Origin: CAYMND01 sp964465065
GTDB lineage: Bacteria > Acidobacteriota > Aminicenantia > UBA2199
Direction: 5' to 3'
Length of the DNA stretch: 54,926 bases
Assembly (NCBI GenBank): GCA_964465065.1
Contig: CAYXHZ010000017.1
Coordinates: 1 to 54,926, forward strand
The notes under the pieces were generated by a model. It was not told where the DNA came from and searched no databases. It saw nothing but the letters and a program-made list of their open reading frames with translations. The translations under genes and the position numbers were made by a program. Of this stretch, positions 16,465 through 24,090 are shown in pieces; within the stretch, counting starts at the first letter, position 1; each line of letters opens with the position of its first letter.

Positions 16465-17065
16465 GGTGATTCTCCTCGCCAGCGCCGGCGGCGCCCAATT
16501 GCCGTCGCAACTTCCGGGTGGCCCGGAACAGGAAGCTCTTGACCGTCCCCGGAGCGATCGCCATCGTGGAGGCGATCTCGTCGATGGTCAGGTCGTTTTT
16601 ATGGCGGAGCATGAACACGGAGCGTTCCTTTTCCGACAGGACGGTCAAGGCCTGCCGGATCCGCTCGGCCACCAGCTCGCGCTGGCACTGTTGTTCGGGA
16701 CCGGCCAGATGGGCCGATCCGCCTGGATCGTCAGGTTTGTGGCCCAGACGGGTTTCGTCCAGTTCATCGGTCAGCCGCCGCGCCTGGTCCGATTTCTTGC
16801 GTTTCTGATCGATGAAGGTGGTGACGGTGATGCGGTACAACCAGGTGTACATCGAAGCGTCGACGCGGAAGCTGTCCAGCGCCCGGTAGGCTTTGAGGAA
16901 CACCTCCTGCGACAGATCTTCGGCGTCGGCGCTCGACCCGGTCAGGTCGTAGGCCAGATGGTAGATCTTGCGGCGGTGCTCGGTGACGAAATTGCGGAAT
17001 ATGAGCCGCTTGTCGGCCATCACGTCCGAATCAATGGTTTTTTCGGTCTGCATCACCAGTTCCAT
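16451..17065 (-). CDS. ECF RNA polymerase sigma factor
   Basis: This 204-residue sigma factor has only regions 2 and 4. Region 2 contains A-E-D-L-S-Q-E-V-F-L-K-A-Y-R and M-Y-T-W-L-Y-R-I (about residues 47-82). Region 4 has L-S-E-K-E-R-S-V-F-M-L-R and a helix-turn-helix with I-A-P-G-T-V-K-S-F-L-F-R-A. The promoter ends six bases before the ATG at 17065, so the message may be leaderless. In-frame ATGs at 17053 and 17020 are alternatives. The gene shares its promoter motif with the HEAT operon, predicting autoregulation. It is followed by its anti-sigma factor and a HEAT protein. Confidence 0.9.
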   Translation of the reverse strand: MELVMQTEKTIDSDVMADKRLIFRNFVTEHRRKIYHLAYDLTGSSADAEDLSQEVFLKAYRALDSFRVDASMYTWLYRITVTTFIDQKRKKSDQARRLTDELDETRLGHKPDDPGGSAHLAGPEQQCQRELVAERIRQALTVLSEKERSVFMLRHKNDLTIDEIASTMAIAPGTVKSFLFRATRKLRRQLGAAGAGEENHHDEM

Positions 17066-17071
17066 GTACGG

Positions 17072-17100
17072 TTAGACGAAATAAGCGATTTAAAGATTAC
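17072..17100 (-). promoter_or_regulatory. ECF-type promoter of the sigma gene (autoregulatory)
   Basis: On the minus strand GTAATC (17100-17095), 16 bases and CGTCTAA (17078-17072), the same architecture as at 14614-14642. The spacers are unrelated, so the matching elements are not explained by a recent duplication. Confidence 0.7.
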
Positions 17101-17125
17101 TCCGCTCGGTCAATCGATGCAAGAT

Positions 17126-18385
17126 TCAATCGGCATTCCTGCCCGTCCGTTTCGGAGCCAGGAAAAACAGCCGCCCGGGGCGCTTGAGGTGACCGGCGAT
17201 ACGCTCGCTGTCCCGGTCCGAACCGATAAACCAGTCAACCCGATCCGGGCCGCGGATGGCACCGCCGGTATCCTGATTCAGCACCAGTCCCCGGTAGGGC
17301 GTGCACGCGGTCATCGTCCCCTGTTCGTCGAAAGCCGGCAGCTCGCTGTCCAGAAAAGCCAGGGCTCCCTTGGGGAAGAGACGGGCGTCGGTGGCGATGC
17401 TGCAGCGCGGAGTCAGCGCCCGGCCCAGCGAACCGATCGGCCCCTGCGGCACACTGCGGAAAAAAACGTAACTGGGGTTGGAATCCATGACCTCACCGGC
17501 CAGGGAAGGATTTTCGTGCAAAAAATCGTAAATGCCCTGCATGGACAGGCCGGCGATGTCCACGCCGAAGCGGTCGGCGATGGTGCGGCCGATGGAGCGG
17601 TAGGGATGGCCGTTGCTGTCGGCGTAGTTGACGTTGAGCACCGACCCGTCGTCGAATTCGACGATCCCCGACCCCTGGATGTGCAGAAAGAACAAGCGGT
17701 AAGGGTCGTCGATCCAGCACAACTCCAGGCCCTGGCCCTGCAGGACCCGCAAGCGGTCGATCTCGTGCCGTGAATAATAGGGAACGACGGTCCGCTCCGG
17801 GGTCAAGCGGCCGCGCAACAGTTCGGGCAGCGCCGGCTGATAATCCCCCGGCAGAAAGTCGCCCGGTCTGAGCCGTACCAGATCGGTCGGTTTGCCGTAC
17901 AGCGGATGGCGGTAGGTATCCGATTCCTGACGCGAACCCTGCAGACGGATTTCAAAGTAACCGGTCACCAGCACCGACGCTGCCGCGCTCTCGTAAAAAC
18001 GGGCATGGGTCCCGAGGTAGTCGTAAAACGCGGCGCCAAGTCCCCGATCGTCCAAACCCGCGATCAGCGTACCGAGAAATGCCGCCAGCTCTTCGGCCGT
18101 GTACCGGTCCGTTCCGAACGGGAAAACGGTCTGGCCCGGCAGGGCCAGGTAATAATCCCGGCTGGCCAGCATGGCCTGACGCAGGGCCTGGGCGTCACCT
18201 TCATGGATCAGTTCGGGGGCAGCGACCGGCCGTAAAGAGTTATCCGCCCGCCAGTGAACATTCGTTGGCTCCAGCTCCGGATTCGTCTGGCAGGCTGCCG
18301 CCAGCAGCAGAATCGCGACAGTTCCGAGCAGTCGGCAACAGTTCCTGCCTCTGCCAGCCGGTTTCCAGTTCGAAAAAAACGCCAT
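17126..18385 (-). CDS. mltA: Membrane-bound lytic murein transglycosylase A
   Basis: This 419-residue outer-membrane lipoprotein would cleave peptidoglycan to 1,6-anhydromuropeptides. The signal peptide ends L-L-A-A-A-C (about residues 27-32). The MltA domain includes V-T-G-Y-F-E-I-R-L-Q-G-S and L-F-F-L-H-I-Q-G-S-G. The C-terminal 3D domain has L-V-L-N-Q-D-T-G-G-A-I-R-G-P-D-R-V-D-W-F-I-G, with the expected aspartates. GGAGG eight bases before the ATG at 18385 fixes the start. It is divergent from the cyclase gene. Length is normal for the family. Confidence 0.93.
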   Translation of the reverse strand: MAFFSNWKPAGRGRNCCRLLGTVAILLLAAACQTNPELEPTNVHWRADNSLRPVAAPELIHEGDAQALRQAMLASRDYYLALPGQTVFPFGTDRYTAEELAAFLGTLIAGLDDRGLGAAFYDYLGTHARFYESAAASVLVTGYFEIRLQGSRQESDTYRHPLYGKPTDLVRLRPGDFLPGDYQPALPELLRGRLTPERTVVPYYSRHEIDRLRVLQGQGLELCWIDDPYRLFFLHIQGSGIVEFDDGSVLNVNYADSNGHPYRSIGRTIADRFGVDIAGLSMQGIYDFLHENPSLAGEVMDSNPSYVFFRSVPQGPIGSLGRALTPRCSIATDARLFPKGALAFLDSELPAFDEQGTMTACTPYRGLVLNQDTGGAIRGPDRVDWFIGSDRDSERIAGHLKRPGRLFFLAPKRTGRNAD

Positions 18386-18465
18386 CGTTCATTCCTCCGC
18401 CTTCATATGCATGGAAGCGCCATTGTACCACCAAACCCGATCCGTTTTTCTCCGCAGCCCAAAAG

Positions 18466-18474
18466 TGCTATAAT
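18466..18474 (+). promoter_or_regulatory. Extended -10 promoter of the cyclase gene
   Basis: TGC followed by TATAAT (18469-18474) is a full extended -10 element about 28 bases before the start; the -35 region is poor. Confidence 0.55.
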
Positions 18475-18502
18475 CAGGCCAAGCTTAAAGCAGGGAGGTT
18501 CC

Positions 18503-19126
18503 ATGTTCGTTGACCTGACCCATCCCGTCGAGGCCGGTATGCCCGTTTACCCCGGCACCGATCCGGTCCAGATCGCCAACAAATTCACCATCGCCAAAGA
18601 CGGCTTCGCCGAAATGATTCTGCGCATGGTCTCCCACACCGGCACCCACATCGACGCCCCGCGTCACATCATCAGCGACGGCAAAAGTCTGGATCGCTAT
18701 CCGGTTTCCTTCTTCATCGGTCAGGCCATGGTGCTGGACCTCGATTACAACGACATCAGCCCCGACACCCTGAACGCGCGGGCCGCAGATCTGGAAACCG
18801 TCGATTTCCTGTTGCTGCGCACCCTGCAAGCCAAAAAATGGGGGCGAAGCGGTTATTTCGAGGACATGCCGAGTCCGTCCCTGACCACAGTCCAGTTGCT
18901 GTGCAGCCACAAGCTGCGCGGTATCGGCATCGACGCCATCTCCATCGATCCGATCCGTTCCATCAGCATGGACAATCACCAGAACATACTGGGACGCGGC
19001 ATGATCATCATCGAAAATCTGACCAACCTGCACAAACTGCCCGACTCGATCTTCAGACTGATCGCCCTGCCCCTGAAAGTCACCGACAGCGATGGCTTTT
19101 CCGCCCGGGTGGTTGCTGAAATCTGA
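18503..19126 (+). CDS. Cyclase family protein (KynB-like metal hydrolase)
   Basis: This 207-residue member of the putative cyclase/kynurenine formamidase family begins F-V-D-L-T-H-P-V-E-x-G-M-P-V-Y-P-G. The metal-binding motif H-T-G-T-H-I-D-A-P-R-H is near residues 49-59. Members hydrolyse amide or ester bonds in small molecules. No kynurenine genes are nearby, so the substrate is unknown. GGGAGG five bases before the ATG at 18503 supports the start and rules out the long in-frame extension from 18254. It is monocistronic; the next gene is convergent, three bases away. Confidence 0.85.
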   Translation: MFVDLTHPVEAGMPVYPGTDPVQIANKFTIAKDGFAEMILRMVSHTGTHIDAPRHIISDGKSLDRYPVSFFIGQAMVLDLDYNDISPDTLNARAADLETVDFLLLRTLQAKKWGRSGYFEDMPSPSLTTVQLLCSHKLRGIGIDAISIDPIRSISMDNHQNILGRGMIIIENLTNLHKLPDSIFRLIALPLKVTDSDGFSARVVAEI

Positions 19127-19128
19127 AC

Positions 19129-20079
19129 TCAGAAGAAATCCGAGCCGCCCAGGTTGAGGAAAAAGACCAGTTCCACCTGGGTACCGGAGTTTCGTTCGGA
19201 CAGGATGACCAGTTTATCGGCGAATTTCTTCATGTTGGGGATGCCCATACCGGCCCCGAAGCCATGTTCGCGCACGTAGTCAGAAGCCGTTGAGAAACCT
19301 TCGGTCATCGCTTTTTCGAGATCCTCGATCCCGACGCCGTCGTCGACGACGCGCACGATGATGCGGTCCTCCTGGATGAAACAGTAGATGTCGCCGCGGC
19401 TGCGGCTGTGGATGACGACATTGGTCTCGGCTTCGTAGGCGGCGATGCCCACCTTGCGGGTGATCTCCGGATCGACGTTGCGGTTCTTGAGGTACTGTTT
19501 GAGCAGAGCCGCACCGGTTCCGGCCGAATCGATGTTGGTATGGTCGATCTCGTAGTGGAATTCCGCCTGATTGATGCGCAGCCGTTCACCGGTCACCGGC
19601 GAGTAGTCGTTGTTGAGGGTGGTGCTGCGCTTGCGGTCATGGATATAAATCAGGTTGAAGCGCTCCAGAATGCCGTGCAGGATATCCTCGCGGGTGACGA
19701 TGCCGACCAGTTTGCCCTGATCGTCGAGCACAGGAAAACGGCCGAGGCGATAAGCGTTGAACTTGTCGACGATGACGCCCAGGTTGTCCTTGACATGCAG
19801 GGTGACCACGTTGCGGGTCATCAATTCCGAGACCGGAGCATCGATCTGGCCGTGTTCGAGGGCCTTGATGATGTCCTCGATGCTGATGATCCCGACCATC
19901 TTTTTTTTCTTGTCGACGATGGGCAGTCCGGAAATCTTCTTGACCTTCATCAGTTCCTTGGCGTGGATCACCTTGTGATCCGGAGTCAGGGTGCGTACCG
20001 ACTCGGTCATGATATCGGAGGCAGACAGGTCCTGGAAGATATCGGCGTATTTCTGCAGGGTATCGTTGCTACGCTTCAT
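19129..20079 (-). CDS. Tandem CBS domains fused to a GHKL ATPase domain
   Basis: This 316-residue cytoplasmic protein has two CBS domains (about residues 20-145: S-D-I-M-T-E-S-V-R-T-L, and V-S-E-L-M-T-R-N-V-V-T-L). A histidine-kinase-like ATPase domain of the anti-sigma RsbT/RsbW type follows (about 185-305), with Y-E-A-E-T-N-V-V-I-H as N-box, V-D-D-G-V-G-I and G-F-G-A-G-M-G-I. It has no histidine phosphoacceptor domain, so it is more like a serine kinase or switch protein than a sensor kinase. CBS domains usually bind adenine nucleotides, suggesting energy sensing. The ATG at 20079 overlaps the DRTGG gene by 11 bases. Confidence 0.85.
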   Translation of the reverse strand: MKRSNDTLQKYADIFQDLSASDIMTESVRTLTPDHKVIHAKELMKVKKISGLPIVDKKKKMVGIISIEDIIKALEHGQIDAPVSELMTRNVVTLHVKDNLGVIVDKFNAYRLGRFPVLDDQGKLVGIVTREDILHGILERFNLIYIHDRKRSTTLNNDYSPVTGERLRINQAEFHYEIDHTNIDSAGTGAALLKQYLKNRNVDPEITRKVGIAAYEAETNVVIHSRSRGDIYCFIQEDRIIVRVVDDGVGIEDLEKAMTEGFSTASDYVREHGFGAGMGIPNMKKFADKLVILSERNSGTQVELVFFLNLGGSDFF

Positions 20080-20422
20080 CACCCCCGCGACATCCGGCGC
20101 GGTAGAGCATGCCACAAGACGTGAACATGCCGTATTGGGTTTTGAGCAGAAGGAAACCGTGCTTGACCGCCAGGTCGATCGTCTCCTGAGGAATCTGCTT
20201 GTCCCGGGCGATTACCAGACCGAGCAGATCGGTCACCACTCCGGTGCGTACCGACTGCGGAGAGGTGTGACCGGTGATGACCAGCATGCCGGGCTGACTG
20301 AGGGACAAGATGTCGCTCATCATGTCGGAAGCGCCGATGACGCTGACTTCCGTGTTCAGCTGCTCTTCCTTGCCGACGACGACCGCACAATGCAGAATAT
20401 CGATTATTTCTTTGACTGTCAT
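20069..20422 (-). CDS. DRTGG-domain protein
   Basis: This 117-residue protein consists of a DRTGG domain: M-T-V-K-E-I-I-D-I-L, then G-A-S-D-M-M-S-D-I-L and L-V-I-T-G-H-T-S-P-Q-S-V-R-T, ending L-L-K-T-Q-Y-G-M-F-T-S-C-G-x-L-Y. Family members are short regulatory proteins, often encoded beside anti-sigma-like ATPases in anaerobes. The function is unproven. It is translationally coupled to the CBS/ATPase gene. A hairpin in the leader (20435-20452, arms CCTGTCG/CGACAGG) lies 12 bases before the start, where it could influence ribosome access. Confidence 0.82.
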   Translation of the reverse strand: MTVKEIIDILHCAVVVGKEEQLNTEVSVIGASDMMSDILSLSQPGMLVITGHTSPQSVRTGVVTDLLGLVIARDKQIPQETIDLAVKHGFLLLKTQYGMFTSCGMLYRAGCRGGDEA

Positions 20423-20468
20423 GACTCATCCGTACCTGTCGGTTGCGACAGGTTCTTCAATCACAATG

Positions 20469-20497
20469 ATTGTAGTACAGTCGTTGTTTTTTGTCAA
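20469..20497 (-). promoter_or_regulatory. Strong sigma70 promoter of the DRTGG-CBS operon
   Basis: On the minus strand TTGACA (20497-20492), a 17-base spacer and TACAAT (20474-20469). Transcription would start near 20462, giving a leader of about 40 bases that contains the hairpin at 20435-20452. Confidence 0.8.
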
Positions 20498-20522
20498 AAA
20501 CAGTCTGCACTTTGATACTTTT

Positions 20523-20870
20523 TTACAATTCCGGCGCCCCGCGGGGAATCAGGCAGACGAACACCAGCGGTTCCCGGCCGCCGTTTTTGATCTGATGCTC
20601 CTCGTTGGCCGAAACGAACAGGACGCTGCCGGCGCCCACACTCTTCCAGGAACCCTGGCAGAACACATGCCCGTGGCCGCTGTGAACGAAAATCTCGTGT
20701 TCCCATCCATGGGCATGCAGCGGGGTGTGTCCGCCTGGCTGAATCTCGAATACGCGCATGCAGAACGGCGCCTCGTCAGCCTGACCGATCACCACCCGAC
20801 CGTCTATCCCCTTAGCCTTCTCGTTGTCGATCCGTATGGGAGCGACATCCTGATAATGAATGAGCTTCAT
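20523..20870 (-). CDS. Cupin-domain protein
   Basis: This 115-residue single-domain cupin has metal-binding motif 1 as G-G-H-T-P-L-H-A-H-G-W-E-H-E-I-F (about residues 46-61) and motif 2 around A-N-E-E-H-Q-I-K-N. Such proteins bind a metal and a small ligand, or act as sensors or isomerases; the specific role here is unknown. It overlaps the histidine kinase gene by four bases (ATGA), so it may be the ligand-binding or output partner of that kinase. Confidence 0.85.
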   Translation of the reverse strand: MKLIHYQDVAPIRIDNEKAKGIDGRVVIGQADEAPFCMRVFEIQPGGHTPLHAHGWEHEIFVHSGHGHVFCQGSWKSVGAGSVLFVSANEEHQIKNGGREPLVFVCLIPRGAPEL

Positions 20871-22720
20871 CCTGTCCTCCTTGTTTCAGGGCCGACCGGC
20901 AGAATCTTCGCGATCGCTTGCGACAGTTGTTCTGCGGTATAGGGTTTGTGCAAAAATCCCAGCGCGCCAGTCTTCATGGCGCTGACCACCCGTTCGTCTT
21001 CGGAGTGCCCCGAACTCATCAGCACCCGGACGGACGGGTTGATCTCCCTGAGCTTTTCCAGCGCCTTGTTGCCGGTCATGCGGGGCATGGCCACATCCAG
21101 AAGCACGGCGGCGATCTCGTGCGCCTTGGCCCGGTACAGTTCAACGGCTTGCCAACCGTCGTTGGCCGTCAGAACCCGGTAACCGCAGCTCTGCAGAACC
21201 TCGGCGGCGATGCTGCGAATTTCGTCTTCGTCATCGACGACGAGCACGGTTCCCTGTCCGGGTACCAGGTTTTCATCCCCGACCTGTTCCGGGACAGTCG
21301 CGACACCCGCATCGATCTTGGGCAGATGAATCCGGAAAACGCTGCCGGAGCCGGGACTGGACTCCACCTCGATAAAGCCTCCGACCCGGTTGATGAAATC
21401 CTGGGCCATGAACAGGCCGAGCCCGGTTCCCTTTTCATGCTTGTTCGTGGAGAAAAAAGGCTCGAACAGCTTGCGCAGGGTTTCCGGAGCCATACCCACT
21501 CCGGAATCGGCGATGGTCACCTGGATGAACGAACCTGCCCGGCCGGGAAGCTCACGTTCGGCGAGAGCGATATCGAGAACCCCGCCCTCATCTCGGCCTG
21601 GGCCGCGCATGAGGGTCATGGCCTCCGCGCCGTTGACGCAGAAGTTGAGCAGAGCCTGTTCGATCATGGCGGCATCGGCCATGACGATCATGGGGCCGGT
21701 TCCGTAATGTTCCCGGATGCACACCGACTTGGGGAAACTGGTCTTGCAGATATTGACCACATTGGCTACGGACTGGTTCAGATCGACCGGAATCGTCCTG
21801 ATTTCCCGCCGCCGCGACAGCAGCAGCAGCCGACGGAGAATTTGCGCGGCCCGCTGCGAAGAATCCATGGCGATCTTGATGTAACGCTGCGCCTTCTGCC
21901 GGTCGAAGTCGGCCTCTTTTTTCGCCTGCATGTCGAGCAGGCTCAGACTGCCCATGATCCCGCCGAGTATGTTGTTGAAATCGTGAGCGAAACCGCTGGT
22001 CAGAGTGCCGATAATCTCCATTTTCTGCGCCTGCAGCAGCTGGCTCTGCACCTTTTCCTTCTCCTGCAGCTCATTGTTGGCTTTGCGGATGGCCATGCGG
22101 AACTGGAGAGTCAGAAAATGGAGCAGCAGGGTGATGCCGATCAGGACCGCCGTGACGATGACGACACGGTTGACGAATGCGCTTTTGGCGGAACGCTGCT
22201 GCGTAATCAGCCCATAATGATGCCCGAGCCCGACCGCCAGATATGCGACCAGCGATACAGCCAGGGTCCAGTACATGCTTTTGATGCCGATCAGGACCGC
22301 CACCATGATGATGGCCAGGGCGTAGATGAGGATGGCCGGAGCGTCGATACCGCCGATGTAGGTCCCGTAGAAGGCGGTTACCAGCAGAAACAACGGCGGC
22401 AGAAAACTGCTGACGCGCCACATGCCGGCATTGGTCAACAGCCAGCCGGCGACGAACACCAGGCTCAGCATGACGACGATGAACAGCGTGTCGCTGGGAA
22501 TTGCGTAATACAACCAGCCGACGGTCGATACCAGGGAAAACAGGATACAGACGAAGGCCAGAACGATCAGCACCATTTTGGTGTGAAACTCGTAAATGGC
22601 CGCATTCGGGTCCGGATTGTCGGGTTGCGACAGCCTGCGCAGCAGATTTTTGGCTTTTCCGATCGTGTCGACCATATTCATTCCGATGTAGCGGTGGCTG
22701 TCGTGGAAGATGTGGTTCAT
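20867..22720 (-). CDS. Hybrid sensor histidine kinase/response regulator
   Basis: This 617-residue membrane protein has about six hydrophobic helices between residues 45 and 215, with no periplasmic domain. A short coiled coil leads into a dimerisation domain with the phosphoacceptor in G-F-A-H-D-F-N-N-I-L (about residue 250). A GHKL ATPase follows with N-F-C-V-N-G-A-E-A-M, D-S-G-V-G-M and G-T-G-L-G-L-F. A C-terminal receiver domain carries Asp in V-L-L-D-V-A-M-P-R-M-T-G (about 540). The H-box is of the H-D-F-N-N class. No separate response regulator is nearby. The start is uncertain: ATG at 22720, with 22681 and 22675 as alternatives. The cupin gene overlaps its end. Confidence 0.85.
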   Translation of the reverse strand: MNHIFHDSHRYIGMNMVDTIGKAKNLLRRLSQPDNPDPNAAIYEFHTKMVLIVLAFVCILFSLVSTVGWLYYAIPSDTLFIVVMLSLVFVAGWLLTNAGMWRVSSFLPPLFLLVTAFYGTYIGGIDAPAILIYALAIIMVAVLIGIKSMYWTLAVSLVAYLAVGLGHHYGLITQQRSAKSAFVNRVVIVTAVLIGITLLLHFLTLQFRMAIRKANNELQEKEKVQSQLLQAQKMEIIGTLTSGFAHDFNNILGGIMGSLSLLDMQAKKEADFDRQKAQRYIKIAMDSSQRAAQILRRLLLLSRRREIRTIPVDLNQSVANVVNICKTSFPKSVCIREHYGTGPMIVMADAAMIEQALLNFCVNGAEAMTLMRGPGRDEGGVLDIALAERELPGRAGSFIQVTIADSGVGMAPETLRKLFEPFFSTNKHEKGTGLGLFMAQDFINRVGGFIEVESSPGSGSVFRIHLPKIDAGVATVPEQVGDENLVPGQGTVLVVDDEDEIRSIAAEVLQSCGYRVLTANDGWQAVELYRAKAHEIAAVLLDVAMPRMTGNKALEKLREINPSVRVLMSSGHSEDERVVSAMKTGALGFLHKPYTAEQLSQAIAKILPVGPETRRTG

Positions 22721-22791
22721 GGGCTGATTGTACAAAAAACGGCCGTCAAAGTACAGGAAAATGTGCCGTAAGGTTCGAAACCGTCTAGCGG

Positions 22792-22820
22792 TTGAGGAAG
22801 CGGCCGTATGCATGTACAAT
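22792..22820 (+). promoter_or_regulatory. Predicted sigma70 promoter of the DTW gene
   Basis: TTGAGG (22792-22797), a 17-base spacer and TACAAT (22815-22820). It places transcription near 22827 and so supports the ATG at 22840 rather than upstream in-frame ATGs. Confidence 0.55.
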
Positions 22821-22839
22821 GGCGGCAGGTCGTCAGCTC

Positions 22840-23496
22840 ATGGATCAGAAGCACCAAACTGCACTGCAAGTACGCAACAAGAGGAAAAAGCACAACCGCT
22901 GCCGGCGCTGCGGCCTGCCGCCCAGTCTGTGCATCTGCGCAATGGCTCCGCGATTGGACACCGACATGGAATTCATCATCGTCAGCCATGTCAAAGAGAT
23001 GATACGGGCCAGCAACACGGCGCGCCTGGTGCAGCTGGCTCTGCCCGCGACCCGCATCCTGTTGCGGGGCGTCCGGGAACAGCCGGTCTCCCCGCTCGAA
23101 TTCCAACGCCCGGACCGTTTCGTCTGCCTGCTCTTTCCCTCGCCGGATGCCCGGGAAATCGACGCCGGACTGCTGGCGTCCCTGCGCCTGCCTCCCGTTT
23201 TCGTCATTGCTGACGGCAGCTGGCGTCAGGCGGCCGGAACAGTGCGCCGTCAACCGGGCCTGCAGGACCTGCCGCGCTTCAAACTGCCCCCTGGTCCCGA
23301 ATCCCGTTACAGATTACGCAGACAGACCTACCCGGACAGGGTATCCACCTTTGAGGCCGTAGCCCGGGTGATAGGTCTTATGGAAGGTTCTGAGAAACAA
23401 AACCAGCTCGAAGAATACTTTGAGGAAATGGTCCGGCGCAGCCTGATGGCCAGCGGTCGTACCGGTCAGAGCGTCGGCAGTTGCCAGCGTCGATAG
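22840..23496 (+). CDS. DTW-domain protein (tRNA-uridine aminocarboxypropyltransferase-like)
   Basis: This 218-residue DTW-domain (TDD) protein is related to E. coli TapT/YfiP, which makes acp3U in tRNA. Visible motifs are an N-terminal zinc site C-R-R-C-G-L-P-P-S-L-C-I-C (about residues 22-34), the signature D-G-S-W-R-Q-A (D-x-x-W, about 125), and the C-terminal Y-R-L-R-R-Q-T-Y-P-D-R-V-S-T-F-E-A. Substrate would be SAM and a tRNA uridine. Its last 31 bases overlap the end of the convergent TRIC gene. The start is set by the promoter at 22792-22820. Confidence 0.87.
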   Translation: MDQKHQTALQVRNKRKKHNRCRRCGLPPSLCICAMAPRLDTDMEFIIVSHVKEMIRASNTARLVQLALPATRILLRGVREQPVSPLEFQRPDRFVCLLFPSPDAREIDAGLLASLRLPPVFVIADGSWRQAAGTVRRQPGLQDLPRFKLPPGPESRYRLRRQTYPDRVSTFEAVARVIGLMEGSEKQNQLEEYFEEMVRRSLMASGRTGQSVGSCQRR

Positions 23497-24074
23497 TAGG
23501 CCAGCAGGCGCAGTGCCAGACCGAACAGGAAGACCACGCCCAGGACGGCGGAATGCAGGTGCAGCAAGCGGTGAGCCAGATAGACCAGGGCGGCGGTCAA
23601 AATAGCCACCGTGCCGTAGAATTCGCTGCGCAGCAGGGAGGGTACCTCATTGACTAGCGTATCGCGGACGATGCCGCCCCCGACAGCCGTCAAAAAGCCG
23701 AGCAGCACCACGCCGAAGAAGCCCAACTCCGAGCCAAGCCCACTCAGAGCGCCGCTGATGCTGAAGGCAGACAGGCCGATGGCGTCGGCAAAAATGAAAA
23801 AACGCGACCGTTCGATCTCGCCCCGTTTGTGCAGACGCAGCAGGAGAGCGACTATGACGGTGCCCGACGCCATCAGGATCGGCGCCGGACTGCGCAGGGC
23901 GTTGGGGATGCGGCCGCAAATCACGTCTCGAACCAGACCGCCGCCGAAAGCGGTGAGCATCGACACCATGGCGATACCGAGCAAGTCGAGTTTCTTACGG
24001 CAGCCGACCAGGTAACCGCTGACAGCGAAAGAAACGGTACCGATCACCTCGGCGATGGCGAAGGGCGTATTCAT
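23466..24074 (-). CDS. TRIC-type cation channel family protein (UPF0126)
   Basis: This 202-residue inner-membrane protein has seven predicted helices arranged as two homologous three-helix halves: T-A-F-G-G-G-L-V-R-D-V (about residue 40) and T-A-V-G-G-G-I-V-R-D-T (about 125). These double G-G-G-x-x-R-D motifs identify the family, which includes prokaryotic homologues of trimeric intracellular cation channels. The ATG at 24074 fits the family start; a longer in-frame extension lies in tpiA. It begins 16 bases after tpiA, at the end of the microcompartment operon, probably by accident of gene order. Confidence 0.88.
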   Translation of the reverse strand: MNTPFAIAEVIGTVSFAVSGYLVGCRKKLDLLGIAMVSMLTAFGGGLVRDVICGRIPNALRSPAPILMASGTVIVALLLRLHKRGEIERSRFFIFADAIGLSAFSISGALSGLGSELGFFGVVLLGFLTAVGGGIVRDTLVNEVPSLLRSEFYGTVAILTAALVYLAHRLLHLHSAVLGVVFLFGLALRLLAYYRRWQLPTL

Positions 24075-24090
24075 GTCTGTTTCCCCGCAT

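Noticed and set aside
22727..22755. TACAAT six bases before the hybrid kinase ATG as a leaderless promoter
   Set aside because: No -35 at a normal distance and no extended -10; the element may belong to another site, so it was not listed as a promoter.
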